Source: Acanthaster planci
Taxonomy: Eukaryota; Echinodermata; Asteroidea; Valvatida; Acanthasteridae
NCBI RefSeq assembly: GCF_001949145.1
Contig: NW_019091450.1
Location: forward strand, 574,982 to 598,330
Reading direction: 5' to 3'
DNA: 23,349 nt
The translations under genes were made by a program, and so were the position numbers. Within the stretch, counting starts at the first letter, position 1, and the number at the start of each line of letters is the position of its first letter. Shown in pieces: positions 1-9,494 of this stretch. Below the pieces are notes generated by a model that ran no database searches, was not told where the DNA came from, and saw only the letters and a list, made by a program, of their open reading frames with translations.

Positions 1-159
1 AAAATGCTGAAGAAACTGTGTGTGGACCTGCACATGTGCATGTCTTCCATTCATTTTCACTACACTTCCTGGTTCAATATGATGGCACACTTCAGTAGGC
101 TCTATACAAAGGGTACTGAAGGTAAACAGGAAAAGGGGCTCTTCCTGGGATATCTTGGT

Positions 160-614
160 TAGGGCCGTGTTGAATGTTCAAATAGTACTGTCTGAATTTG
201 AAGATTTGAATGAAAAATTCACGGAAAGGAAGGGAGAATTTTCTTTTGTTTTAAAATGAGAAAAATTGCATTGTGGAGGCTTGTTTCAAGCAGATTGACT
301 TGAAAAGCGACAGAAATATTACACATCAAAAAGTGAATTATTCCTTGAAAAATTTTAAAGGAATATAAATTTTTCACAGGGCAAGAAGTATGGTTTGTCT
401 CTAAAATCTTGCTAAATTGTGGCTGGAGATACTCCTGGAGGTGAGAGGCGACAATACTGCTTATAATGTACAATTGTGTGCATTATTGCAACTGATTTTG
501 TATACGGTTTAATCATCAACAATCTGCCGCTTGGTAAGACCAAATATCCAGCTATTCAATCGAATTGAAGGTCGAAGATTCGAATAGTGAATCATTCGAA
601 TTGACTCAGCCCTA
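160..614. mobile_element. hAT-type non-autonomous transposon (MITE-like), complete
   Basis: The element begins TAGGGCCGTGTTGAATG, and its other end read in reverse complement begins TAGGGCTGAGTCAATTCGAA. It is flanked on both sides by the same 8 bases, ATCTTGGT (152-159 and 615-622). An 8-bp duplication and TAG-GG ends are typical of hAT transposons. The 455-bp interior is AT-rich and has no transposase ORF, so it must have been moved by an enzyme coded elsewhere. The ends diverge after the first bases. Confidence 0.7.
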
Positions 615-1264
615 ATCTTGGTTAAGTTTTCATATTAAATGTTCATAATGTAAGGTCGCTGCTATATTTTGTTTCAGATAACGTTTCATATCCTGGACAA
701 CGTTTCCGGCTCATGAGACAATCCCGTAATCCCATCCACGGAAGTCAATCGCACATAGTTGAGCCACAGATCGGATCACAAGCCATTCTAACAGTTCACC
801 CGCTGACACGACAGTGGAATGTACCGGTACTCAGCACAGACTTTGCGCACATGATACATCGGTGCCCATCATGTCGTACATATCACGTGACAAGTACGTG
901 ATTTGTCGCCTTGTGGAGCGGCTGACATAATGACAAAGATGGCCCTGCGTCATTTATCATCCCCTTGCTCACACTGTGTGACTGGACCAGCGATGGGATT
1001 TGTAGTTTAGTGTGCAGACAAGTAGAGGATCATTCATGGCTCGAGGTTTCCAATTTGTAATGCCAGCATCATGTACATGAATGTGGCAAGCAGACAATCT
1101 TACATCATGGCATTACTAGAAACACTTCCCCAGAAAGACCTCTTATCATAAAATCGGACACATTTTTCGAATGTCAGGTTTTGTTTTTACTGTTAAACTA
1201 CCGACAGCCACATTTTTTCCAGCAAAAAACTCAATTGACACAATTTTTGGTGTCAACAGAGGCT

Positions 1265-2070
1265 TAAGATGCACACTCAAGAAAATTATAGCACTCAGGA
1301 AACCTACAGAAATAGAGAAACCTAACAGAACTTAGAAAACGTAAAGGACCCCTGAAACTTAAACACCTCAGGAAAAGTACAGTACTTGGGGGAAAAAAGG
1401 ACACTTGTAGAACATGGGAAACGAAAAAGACATAAGAACTAATTCATATAGGAAACCCATAGAACTTAGGAAACTCACAGAACTGAAGGAAATCACAGAG
1501 CTAAGGAAACACACAGAACTTTTAAAAACCACAGGACTCAAACAGACACAACACAGGAAACCTACAGGACGTGGGAAAGCTACAGATTTGATGAAACCTA
1601 CAGAACTAAGAAGAACTTTAAATTACAGAACTATTAATCCCTTCACAGTGGATGACTGCTACAGCCGCGGCTTTGTGTGAGAATTAGTGCATACCACACA
1701 TACAGTCTATTCACCATGCAGCTGCTGGTTCAATGGGGCCTGCTGCTGGACAAAGCCCTCCATTCAGGGAATACCACAGCCCAGCAGTCACGGTCAAAAG
1801 AATCCCGCCATGAAGGGGTTAAAGGAAACCTACCGATCTTAGAAAACCTACAAAACTAAGAAAAACTGTCTTAATACCCACAGAACCTAGAAACCAGCAG
1901 AACTTGGGATATCTATAGAACTTAGGAAACCTAGAGAACTTAGGAAACCTAGAGAACTTAGGAAACCGATAAATGTACAAAAGAAATATGAAAAAAAATA
2001 GGAACCAAAAAAGTTCAGAATATATACAGAACTAGGAAAAATACCGAACTTAGGACTTAGGATTGCATAG
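1265..2070. repeat. Degenerate 18-bp tandem array (AGGAAACCTACAGAACTT-like)
   Basis: Variants of a roughly 18-bp unit (aggaaacctacagaactt) recur through this stretch. Exact 18-bp copies of cttaggaaacctagagaa start at 1921, 1939 and 1957. The array is split by a foldback element at 1634-1822. Because 18 is a multiple of 3, it creates an apparent plus-strand ORF with repeating T-E-L-R-K, which I do not regard as a gene. Confidence 0.75.
1634..1822. mobile_element. TTAA-flanked MITE, piggyBac-like
   Basis: The element is bounded by TTAA at 1634-1637 and 1819-1822. Inside, the ends are TCCCTTCACAGTGG and, in reverse complement, CCCCTTCATGGCGG, an imperfect inverted repeat. TTAA duplication with ends starting in CCC is characteristic of piggyBac elements. 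It is about 185 bp with no transposase, and it interrupts the 18-bp tandem array, so it came after the array formed. Confidence 0.5.
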
Positions 2071-2181
2071 CAGAGTGGCATCGAGCCTGGTATTTTTGGC
2101 AAGCAGTAAATAGGGGAATGTTACATTTAATAGGGGAAACAACATGCAATGAATGTTAGATAAAATGAACATCAATCTCAC

Positions 2182-2443
2182 CGTTTACGTCATAGTCCTT
2201 CAAGGTGACGCCCTCAGCCGAGCAGGTGCCCCCCGTGGGCTGGTACAGACCCCCCTCCATGCACACCCCGGTGCCGTTGCCCGGGGGCCCCACCGCGCAC
2301 CAGCCACAGCCCGGCTGCCCCAGGCAGTGGGCGCACTGGGTGTGCAGGTAGCAGGGCTGGGGGCAGTTCTGGGTGCCGCTGCGGGCCAGCGGGCCACAGG
2401 CGCCCGTGGAGCAGATCAGGGGCAGGTAGGTGGGGGAAAAGCA
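2182..2443 (-). CDS. MEGF8: MEGF8 exon U: PSI-like module, last exon in window
   Basis: This exon codes for residues 1248-1334 plus one base, so the next exon (beyond position 1) must begin in phase 1. It carries CFSPTYLPLICSTGACGPL, then CPQPCYLHTQCAHCLGQPGC GWCAVGPPGNGTGVCMEGGL. The C-G-W-C core and C-M-E-G-G-L match vertebrate MEGF8 just upstream of its C-terminal Ca-EGF. The acceptor is CCATTCTCGGCAG and the donor ACG|GTGAGA. It has the highest apparent GC of the exons. No following exon is visible between here and position 1. Confidence 0.95.
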
Positions 2444-3405
2444 CTGCCGAGAATGGAAACAAAATCCGAGAAAAACAAGAAAATCAGACCCACAGTCCTG
2501 TTTTTGTATTGTGTCAAACGCCACGTTTTCTTCAATTACCCAATCGTTTTAAGAACTCGTAATGTAAAAATCAACAGCAGAATGAGAAACACTGAAATCC
2601 ATCAAATCTTTGAGGATCAAATTTCCGGGATGCAACATCTGCAAATTTGAGGAGAAGTCTGTTTTCCCAAACCTGAAATAAATACCATCATTCTTCCAAG
2701 GACTACCAAAAAGCCAAACAGTACAGATCAAAGCAGCGAACAGTTTTTACAACCATTGGAAATGCGCAATGTGCTTGAAATCAAACTTACTTTCACTATT
2801 TATTTTTTTATGTAAAATGGAATGATGGTGCCCTTTTTTGTTTTCTCGGCCATCGCCAATGTCCATATTCATGAGCAAAACTGTGATGTCATCCTAGGGA
2901 GAAAACATCAATTTTGCATTGATCTGTGCAGCAAAAAACCTCCTGGTGATTCACTGCTGCGTACTGAGCGAATTCGGGCTTCATCCTTTGAACAGGAAGA
3001 CCTACAAACTGAACACTGTTTACCCCTTGAATGACATCACAGCAACGGCGCCCTCAGTTACCCAGGAAAAGCATGCACAGTTTCAATACGTTTCTTTCAA
3101 TAGGTAGACTTTATAATACACTTTGAATTCGCTAGGGTGTCGACTAGTTTGACACGTTGGAGAAGAGACAAGCTTCACAAAAGGTGTTTCTTTGAAAGAT
3201 TCATTGCACATCTCCTTTAATGGTGACCTGTTAATCATGAGCTTACTATCACGCCACTGCATGTACGCACATACAAAATTGAAAGCCCAACGAGACAGTG
3301 GATTTTGTGCCAATTTGGGCACTTTCTGTTATTGCTATCTTTCCACTGCGATTCTAACTGGAGCCTTGGATGGCATTTTGGCTCCTTGCTCAAGTGGCCT
3401 CTCAC
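2444..3405. other. Intron T-U
   Basis: 962 bp, GT-AG. Nothing recognised. Confidence 0.85.
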
Positions 3406-3626
3406 CTCGCCGAGTCGCGAGCTCCAGACGCACTCCTGCCATGCCCCATCGGCGCCCTTGGTATCCAGGCAGTCCAGGCAGGTGCGGTGGGTGTGGCACG
3501 GGGCGGGGCAGGGCTCCGTCGGGGAGGAGCTGATGTGGATGTCGGCGGGCGCTATCTGCAGCAGTGAGTCGCGGAAGCAGTTCCAGTCGTAGGTGGGGTT
3601 GGCGTTGAGCAGTCGCCGCACCTCGC
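3406..3626 (-). CDS. MEGF8: MEGF8 exon T: PSI-like module with conserved TYDWNCF and KGADG motifs
   Basis: This exon completes residue 1174 (Ser) and codes for 1175-1247, leaving in phase 0. EVRRLLNANPTYDWNCF is followed by CPAPCHTHRTCLDCLDTKGA DGAWQECVWSSRLGE. The C...C....C..C and D-x-K-G-A-D-G-x-W-Q-x-C-V-W-S-S run is very close to the human MEGF8 sequence as I remember it, one of the strongest identifiers in the window. The acceptor is TCTTCTTTTCCAACAG and the donor GAG|GTGAGA. Confidence 0.95.
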
Positions 3627-4024
3627 CTGTTGGAAAAGAAGAAAAGATGGAAAAGGAATTTGCATATATTAACAAAGGGATTAAGACCAATTATACGTTT
3701 GCTTATTCCCAGTTTGTGACACTTGGTGGGTGTCAGGAACAGGTCAGGGAATACAAAAGGCCAAGTGATGTCATCATATGCTTGAAGGGGGACATTTTAG
3801 GCATCAGAGGAAAAGGTTAGTGAACGTATTGGCCTGCTTGGATTGCCACGTGCGATTGTCTCGAAACTTGGCACGTATGAAGAACAGTGCTGCTGATTCA
3901 CAATGGCAAAGCGACGTCGTGATGACACCGTCACGCACTGGGGAAACAAAAGTGGCAGTTCGGGTGGTGTAAGTGGAGGTCCGGGGGGGATTGGGCCTGG
4001 AGCAAGGAGGGAGGGCATACGTAC
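3627..4024. other. Intron S-T
   Basis: 398 bp, GT-AG. Its exon S-proximal part keeps the exon S reading frame open to about 3804. Confidence 0.85.
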
Positions 4025-4226
4025 TGGCCCGCTTGAACTGGCGCGTCCAGATGCAGTTGCCGAGCACGCACTTGGCGCAGTCGCTGGCCTCGCACTCCAG
4101 CTCGGGGCACTGGTCCGAGTCGCTGATCTCCTTCTGTTTGTCCACCTGGCAGTTGTGCTCCTCCATGCAATCCAGCTGGCGGGAGATGCAGGCGCCGTCT
4201 GGACAGTTCGAGCACCACATGCAGGT
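4025..4226 (-). CDS. MEGF8: MEGF8 exon S: PSI-like cysteine-rich modules
   Basis: This exon codes for residues 1107-1173 plus one base of 1174. TCMWCSNCPDGACISRQLDC and later CPELECEASDCAKCVLGNCI WTRQFKRA give two C..C.....C..C...C.W modules. The acceptor is TTCCTGTCCATCAG. Two donors overlap (GCCA|GTACGT and GCCAGTAC|GTATGC). Only the first keeps the frame into exon T, giving Ala-Ser-Glu. The reading frame stays open past the donor for about 74 codons into the intron, so a retained-intron product would still end early. Confidence 0.93.
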
Positions 4227-4782
4227 CTGATGGACAGGAAAAGGAGGGTTAATAAGAAAAAAAAAAAAACCCAAAAAACAGGGCTACAGACCGGCGTATT
4301 GAAAGCATCATTTTCTGTCCAATGGACCTCGAGCGGGACCAAGAGAGGGTGCTTCTTTCCTATAGAAAAGAGGCTCCTTTGGTGGGAACCACTCAAAGCA
4401 GACTGTAGTCTAGCTCTTTTCAAGCACCAAGTTCTCTGTCAAACGCTGAGTAAGGCTGCATCCGAATCTCTTGTCTAGAGCTAGGTCTAGGTCTTCGCTC
4501 CATTGGAAATGGGTGGAGACGCGTAGACAATAAACCTAGCCGTAGCTCTGGAAGCCCGTTTCGGACACGGCCTATGCCTTTTGCGAGTGAACAGGATGAT
4601 GTACACAAAATTAGGCTCAGGGCCAGGCAGTTTTTACATTTTATTGATTTGTCGAATAAAAAGATATAGGTTCCGCGTGATTTTCTAGGTTGGGTCGGGT
4701 AAAAGGAAACAAAGCTATTTTTTTGTTTGGCCTTAAGCGCAAGGCCCGTGTCTGGATATTGGCACAGTGGGCCTGGCCTTAC
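4227..4782. other. Intron R-S
   Basis: 556 bp, GT-AG, with a poly-A run at 4257-4270. Nothing else recognised. Confidence 0.85.
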
Positions 4783-4915
4783 CTGTTCGGCCAAATGGTG
4801 GGCCGGTTGGGTCATGACGCACTCACTGCAGGATCTCGCCGCCCGACAGTTGCGGAACTCCACCCGGGCATTGTCGCAGACGGTGCCTTGCTCCAGCGTG
4901 TACTCGCCGCTGCAG
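4783..4915 (-). CDS. MEGF8: MEGF8 exon R: cysteine-rich PSI-like module
   Basis: This exon completes residue 1062 (Ser) and codes for 1063-1106, leaving in phase 0. CSGEYTLEQGTVCDNARVEF and RNCRAARSCSECVMTQPAHH show the C.....C..C start of a module finished in exon S (TCMWCSNC). The acceptor is CTGCCCCCTCCCCACAG. A second AG lies 6 nt further in (CTGCAG), and its use would remove Ser-Cys in frame. The donor is CAG|GTAAGG. Confidence 0.9.
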
Positions 4916-5761
4916 CTGTGGGGAGGGGGCAGCAGACAAACAGCAGCGTCAGTGCCAAATCACGCAAGGAGTTATTCCAGGGTTTCATCTAGGACTGAAA
5001 TATCTGCCTGACCCTTCCCAGCCAAGCTTAAACCTTGGTTGCTTTATTACTACTTAAGTACAAAAATGCTGCACACACCAACTCATATTGATGAACACAG
5101 TAAGACACTTAAACAGAACACAACAGCTGTAAACTACAATAACATGAAAATAAAACAATTTGTGATATAAGCAAATAAAAATTCCCTTAAATATAGCTTA
5201 CCACTGTATTCTAAAATGAAAGAATTTATTTAGTAACCGTTTCCAACAGCAAGAAAATTGCCACTTACAGGAAAGGTACAAAAACTAGAAATTGAAATAC
5301 AAGACAATAAATCAATATATATATACATTTAAAAATTTAGTGAAAATAGCCTAAAAGGAGAAGATTCAAATGAAACACCAATAAAAGATATATTATTTGA
5401 ATTACATGTATCAACACTATATGCGGCATATGCGACGGGGGAGTTAAATATTAAATGCAGTGAATTTCAGTTCCGGTATTTATGAGTTACTTAGTCTGAG
5501 AGCTTGGTAGATTTCGCTACGAAAGCAAGCAAGACTCGCCGCCCCAAACACATCACACCTCTCATGGAGTCCACTGTATGTTGATCGTCATTGTCATTTT
5601 CAATAAAAAACATACTCAGTGAAACACTTCTGACAAGATCTAGTGGAGCCTGTTTTGAACACAAGCCCACTGGCTTTTTAAAAACTGGACTTCAACGTAA
5701 TCCTCACTTCAGCAGGTGACCATCATTCATAATGCTTTTCTGCCAAAGTCTGGTGCCCTAC
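4916..5761. other. Intron Q-R
   Basis: 846 bp, GT-AG, strongly AT-rich at 5040-5450. Nothing recognised. Confidence 0.85.
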
Positions 5762-6023
5762 CTCTCGGGGAACAGGTCGAGGTTGGATTTGCAGAACAGC
5801 AGGTTCTGGGTGTTGTTGGTCTCCACGCAGGCCCCGCACCCCGGTGTGCCCCGACAACCATCGGCCGTGGTCTGCAGGGTGCAAAGGTCAGCGGGCAGGG
5901 ACAGCCGATGCAGGGCACCCAGCGATGTCCCGTCGTTCCCGCCAAACGTGTAGATGGTGTCATCGACGGTGACCGCGGCCGCCAGCGAGGTGGACGGGGA
6001 CGGGGGACTTCCCACCACGAAAT
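5762..6023 (-). CDS. MEGF8: MEGF8 exon Q: kelch blade 6 and start of second PSI-like cluster
   Basis: This exon completes residue 975 (Asp) and codes for 976-1061 plus two bases of 1062. SLAAAVTVDDTIYTFGGNDG and ALHRLSLP form the last blade. DLCTLQTTADGCRGTPGCGA then starts a PSI-like module (CVETNNTQ, LLFCKSN). The Trp usual in the PSI core (C-x-W-C) is replaced by C-G-A-C. The acceptor is GATTTCCCGACAG and the donor GAGAG|GTAGGG. NNT is a potential N-glycosylation site. Confidence 0.94.
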
Positions 6024-6389
6024 CTGTCGGGAAATCCACAGAGCAAATTTATAGTGTAACTGATGCAGCATAAAGTGATTGCGGCATTGAGCTGTTTTCT
6101 TCTGAGAGATGAACAATTCTATTAAGGGAATGTTTCACGGCTTGAATAAGCATGGGAAGCTGATGGGAAAAAGCACCGTGCATGATTTTTATCTTTAATG
6201 GAGGTGTCACATAAATAAAATTAATGAAATTTAAATTTATATTTCAATGTGTCATGTATATTTTTGATGTTGTGAAACTTGTGTTTTAAGATTGTATCTT
6301 GTTGACTTTGTATAGTATTTTTGCGTACATGATTTTTCTAACACCAGGAAGGCAAATTTCATTCTCTGGAAGGAAACGACAATAAAACA

Positions 6390-6427
6390 TGCATACATGT
6401 ACATACATAAACATACATACATACAAT
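6390..6427. repeat. CATA-type microsatellite
   Basis: Imperfect (CATA)n repeats, roughly 9 units with interruptions, lie just before the truncated pogo-like element. Confidence 0.75.
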
Positions 6428-6435
6428 ACTAAGTG

Positions 6436-6742
6436 CAGTGGAATCTCGCTATACCGACCATTCGGCTGTATCGAACATCGTCCTTGGCTCCCAATATTTT
6501 GTGCACAAAACCTATCGAACATTGTGTAGTTGCAAATCAACCGAAATTCGCCACAGCACGCATCAGAGATTGATCCTGGGCGGTAGCTTCACGACTTTTA
6601 GGATAAACTAAATATCAATTTTGTAACTCAAGATTTAATAAAAATAAAAAATAATTAACAGATACATTTTTAGAAACCTCAAACGTGAATGCAACGGCAA
6701 AACATCACGAAAACAGCGAATCATAGTATCACAAGGGGGTGC
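6436..6742 (+). mobile_element. pogo/Tigger-like non-autonomous element, truncated copy
   Basis: It begins CAGTGGAATCTCGCTATACC and is highly similar, in the same orientation, to the first about 330 bp of the complete copy at 19279-19737, up to a shared tcatagtatcacaag. After that the two diverge, so the right end is missing. The left flank is TG rather than the TA expected for Tc1/mariner-pogo elements. It lacks about 22 bp present in the other copy near the left end. No ORF. Confidence 0.65.
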
Positions 6743-7054
6743 ATTTTCACCCATTAATATGGGTAATTCCAGAAATTAGGGGTCCATTTTCTTTCATGTC
6801 CCTGTCACATCTGACTTTTCCAGTTCATAACACAATTTCTAATTTCCAAGAGCGATGAATTTATACGAATTACCTGCCAAACAAATAGTGATAGTTTGAA
6901 ATCAATTCTGGTGATAATTCCATGTCAAATAACAAAGGTTAGATGTAACAGGGACACAAAAATGTCCCACTTTTGGACTCCTACTTTCTGGAATTACTCA
7001 CATACAAATCTCTTCCTCAGAGATGAACGACTGATGGTGGAGAAAGGAACTTAC

Positions 7055-7193
7055 CGCTGAGATCGATCCAGTGGTTGCAGAGGTAGTGATACGCCATCAG
7101 CGTGTTGGAGATGTTCTGGGTTGGGGTCCCACCTCCCAGTACCACCATGTAATTGGTCGTTGTGACCGCGGCATGGAAGATGTGGGGTAGTGG
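7055..7193 (-). CDS. MEGF8: MEGF8 exon P: kelch blade 5
   Basis: This exon codes for residues 929-974 plus one base of 975. PLPHIFHAAVTTTNYMVVLG GGTPTQNISNTLMAYHYLCN HWIDLS is a kelch blade: F-H-A-A, V-L-G-G-G, then a Y-x-Y-x-C-x-x-W outer strand. NIS is a potential N-glycosylation site. It is the shortest of the blade exons. The acceptor is TTTCTCCCATTAG and the donor AGCG|GTAAGT. Confidence 0.93.
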
Positions 7194-7435
7194 CTAATGG
7201 GAGAAAACAAGTTTCATAAACCGACCCGAAGGGATGACATAAAACAAGCACAATGCCGCGATGTATTACAAATAATGATAAAAATAATGCATAATTGTGC
7301 AGAAACCGTATAAATATTCTACTGTGCATTACAAATATTTAAAAATACACTAAATTAATCAAAAATACAATAAATTAAGAATACACTTAAACCGACATAA
7401 AAGTATATAAATTGAATACAATTGTAATAACAATG

Positions 7436-7560
7436 CTTGCCTAAAAAGATGGGTATTCAGTTTGGTTTTAAACAAAGAGAGAGATTAAACAACCTGGATT
7501 TCAAGTGGCAATTGGTTCCAGAGTGTGGGGGCAGCTTGTGCAAATGAACTGTCCCCGGTG
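7436..7560 (-). mobile_element. LINE reverse-transcriptase 3' tail fragment (degenerate)
   Basis: The minus strand reads TGDSSFAQAAPTLWNQLPLE then IQVV, a stop, SLSLFKTKLNTHLFRQALL. The pattern (F-x-x-A-A-P-x-L-W-N-x-L-P, then S-L-x-x-F-K-x-x-L-x-T-H-L-F) is the well-known C-terminus of non-LTR retrotransposon reverse transcriptases. An internal TAA and the short length show it is a dead remnant, with AT-rich sequence beyond it at lower coordinates. It runs in the same orientation as the MEGF8 gene. Confidence 0.8.
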
Positions 7561-7586
7561 AACCCAGCAAATGAACTATATATTCA

Positions 7587-7765
7587 GATCACTGCATCAT
7601 ATTGACTACCAAGATATTGCCTGAAGCAAGCAGAATCTGTGGGGGCCGTGTCATAGAATAGATCACTGCATCATATTGACTACCAAGATATTGCCTGAAG
7701 CAAGCAGAATCTGTGGGGGCCATGTCATAGAATAGATCACTGCATCAATATTGACTACCGAGACA
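7587..7765. repeat. 74-bp tandem duplication (2.3 copies)
   Basis: A 74-bp unit starting gatcactgcatcatattgac begins at 7587, 7661 and 7735. The first two copies are almost identical (one G/A difference in gggggccgtg / gggggccatg). The third decays after about 26 bp. It is a recent duplication beside the LINE remnant. Confidence 0.85.
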
Positions 7766-8157
7766 ACAATCAAGCAGGAGCTGACAGCATATTTTGCTCT
7801 ATTTTCTTCGTTACCGAAAATAACTCCACAATAAATGGTTCATTTATCTAACAATAACCACAGATTTGAAATAAATTGCTATAAAATGATTTATCGATGA
7901 TAATCACAGAAAAATAAATTTCCACCCTGTGATCAACAGAGGCTTAGCAAGGATAAGTAATTGTGCTTTCGTCTCCCCGCTGAAACATGTTTCATGTTAA
8001 AGCATCGCTGTTGGCCTAACAAAAATTTAAATATTCAAATTGCATCAAAATTGCATGGCTAATCGCACACATTAAACCGCAGGGGGTGGGGACCAGTCCA
8101 CCACAGATCCCTTCACGCCCTACCCATAATTGAGTCTGTTCCGACCCCCCACCTCAC

Positions 8158-8327
8158 CTGGTTGCCGGGTTCAGCCGGCAGCAGGTTCCACTTTTTGAGC
8201 GAGTCTCGGTAATCAAGGGAGTAGAGCCTATCCGAGACGAAGACGCTGTCCAGGTGGAAGAGGTAGCCACCATAGACGTACAGTGCCTTGGTGGCGGGGT
8301 GCCAGACCGTGCTGTGCCCAAATAGAC
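8158..8327 (-). CDS. MEGF8: MEGF8 exon O: kelch blade 4
   Basis: This exon completes residue 872 (Gly) and codes for 873-928, leaving in phase 0. LFGHSTVWHPATKALYVYGG is followed by YLFHLDSVFVSDRLYSLDY and KKWNLLPAE. The G-H-S, V-Y-G-G-Y and W-x-L-L pattern is kelch and close to my memory of the human MEGF8 blade beginning GLYGHSTV. The acceptor is TTTCTTGCTAG and the donor CAG|GTGAGG. Confidence 0.95.
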
Positions 8328-9316
8328 CTAGCAAGAAAAAAAAATAATAAATGTTATGCATCTGGGTCCAATTTCACTGTGCTGTTTACCGCACGCGAAA
8401 AATCGACACTTATCGTAGCAGAAAATTCTGCACTTACGCCAAACATATTTCACGGGTTAGTGAGAAATTTTGGCTAGTGTGCATGCGTACATCCCACAAC
8501 TAAGGATTCTGTACTTAAAGGGCTAGCGCAGAATATTTCTGCTTACACGCTTAGCGCAGAATGGAGATCGTAAGCGCAGAATTCTCCAGTAGGTAGCGCC
8601 ATAAAATCGGGCCCTGATGTAATAAGCCACCTGATTGTATGTCATGTGATGAATGACATTTTACAGTTTGCATTGTAAAAACACTGCATACAGTGCCTTG
8701 GAAATGAAAGATGACAGCGTGAACAGGACTGCGAAAGTTCCTGAAAAGAACTGGGCCTGACATTCACGCTCCAGAAGGCATGAAAGGATATGGACAAAGC
8801 TTTCCTACTTCTGGGACTATTTGCATGTTTCTATGGTGCCTTGTGGGGTACCAAAACAATGGGAAGAACCCTACAAGGAGCATTTGTTGTACCTGTGGGG
8901 TACTAAAACGGTACCCCATAAGAATTCACAGGAACATTTTGAAACCGTACTTCTATGTCGCAAATTGAAGTGTCTTATATGGGGGGCCGTTTGGTCGAAA
9001 ACTCAGCCAAGGAAAACGATCAAGGAACAAATGGAAGCAATTAGAAAACATATTTGTTACTACACATCTCACTTTCATTACTGTTGAATGTGGTTGAAAG
9101 CATTTTGGTATAATTAATTACACATTTGATATCATTATTCATCGGAAAATGACATTAATTTGTGATGAACTTGCATTTTCATTTTTTTTCTTTAGGTTAC
9201 TGAAACAAAACAAAAAAGTTAATCTTCTTGTGAATTCAATATGGCCGACTTGCAAACAAGGACTACATCCACTTTTGCGTAAAACTGCCCAAGTACTGGC
9301 CCTGCTGAGAACGTAC
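8328..9316. other. Intron N-O
   Basis: 989 bp, GT-AG. Holds the GGGYCC foldback element. ggtacc/ggtaccccata motifs near 8845-8915 recur in both orientations but do not define an element. Confidence 0.8.
8363..8615. mobile_element. Foldback MITE-like element with GGGYCC ends
   Basis: The left end reads GGGTCCAATTTCACTGTGCT. The right end in reverse complement reads GGGCCCGATTTTATGGCGCT. Inner repeats of agaattctgcgcttac also occur in both orientations (left cagaaaattctgcacttacg). No ORF. I could not find a clean target duplication, so the class is unknown. Confidence 0.5.
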
Positions 9317-9494
9317 CAGTGGGAGGGGTGCCAGTGGTGGGAACGGCCAGCCAAGCATTGTCGGCTAGGCTGAACTCCAACACCTTGTCTTGCAGGCCGT
9401 CAATCGGCGAGTAGCCGCCGACAGTCACCATGGTGTCATCCCTGACCACGACGAAGGAGTGGCCGGCCAGACCTACTGGAAAGATGGCGGGAAT
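9317..9494 (-). CDS. MEGF8: MEGF8 exon N: kelch blade 3
   Basis: This exon codes for residues 813-871 plus one base of 872. VGLAGHSFVVVRDDTMVTVG GYSPIDG contains the kelch G-H-S and double-glycine strands, and LEFSLADNAWLAVP is the outer strand with the conserved Trp. The acceptor is GGGCATTTCAG and the donor ACTG|GTACGT. Length and spacing fit a single blade. Confidence 0.93.

Larger units (their letters stand above)
1..2181. other. Intron downstream of exon U (runs off the window)
   Basis: No exon is recognisable. It holds the hAT element, the 18-bp array and the TTAA MITE described separately. Bases 625-1260 show nothing I can identify. Confidence 0.7.
6024..7054. other. Intron P-Q
   Basis: 1031 bp, GT-AG. 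Holds the CATA microsatellite and the truncated pogo-like copy. The rest is unassigned. Confidence 0.85.
7194..8157. other. Intron O-P
   Basis: 964 bp, GT-AG. Holds the LINE remnant and the 74-bp duplication. 7800-8150 shows nothing recognised. Confidence 0.85.

Noticed and set aside
1414-1680. Plus-strand ORF with repeating T-E-L-R-K units
   Set aside because: It is produced by the 18-bp tandem array, whose unit is a multiple of 3; it has no recognisable domain and is broken where a MITE is inserted.
1-2181. Expected next MEGF8 exon (C-terminal calcium-binding EGF)
   Set aside because: No minus-strand cysteine pattern or suitable phase-1 acceptor with coding sequence was found; it must lie beyond the window.
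2153-2650. Long plus-strand ORF (165 codons) opposite exon U
   Set aside because: It is the antisense shadow of a GC-rich exon that is clearly coding on the minus strand; the predicted protein is Ala/Gly/Pro-rich with no domain.
3903-4478. Long plus-strand ORF (191 codons) opposite exon S
   Set aside because: It is the antisense shadow of exon S, and its reading continues into intron sequence without any family match.
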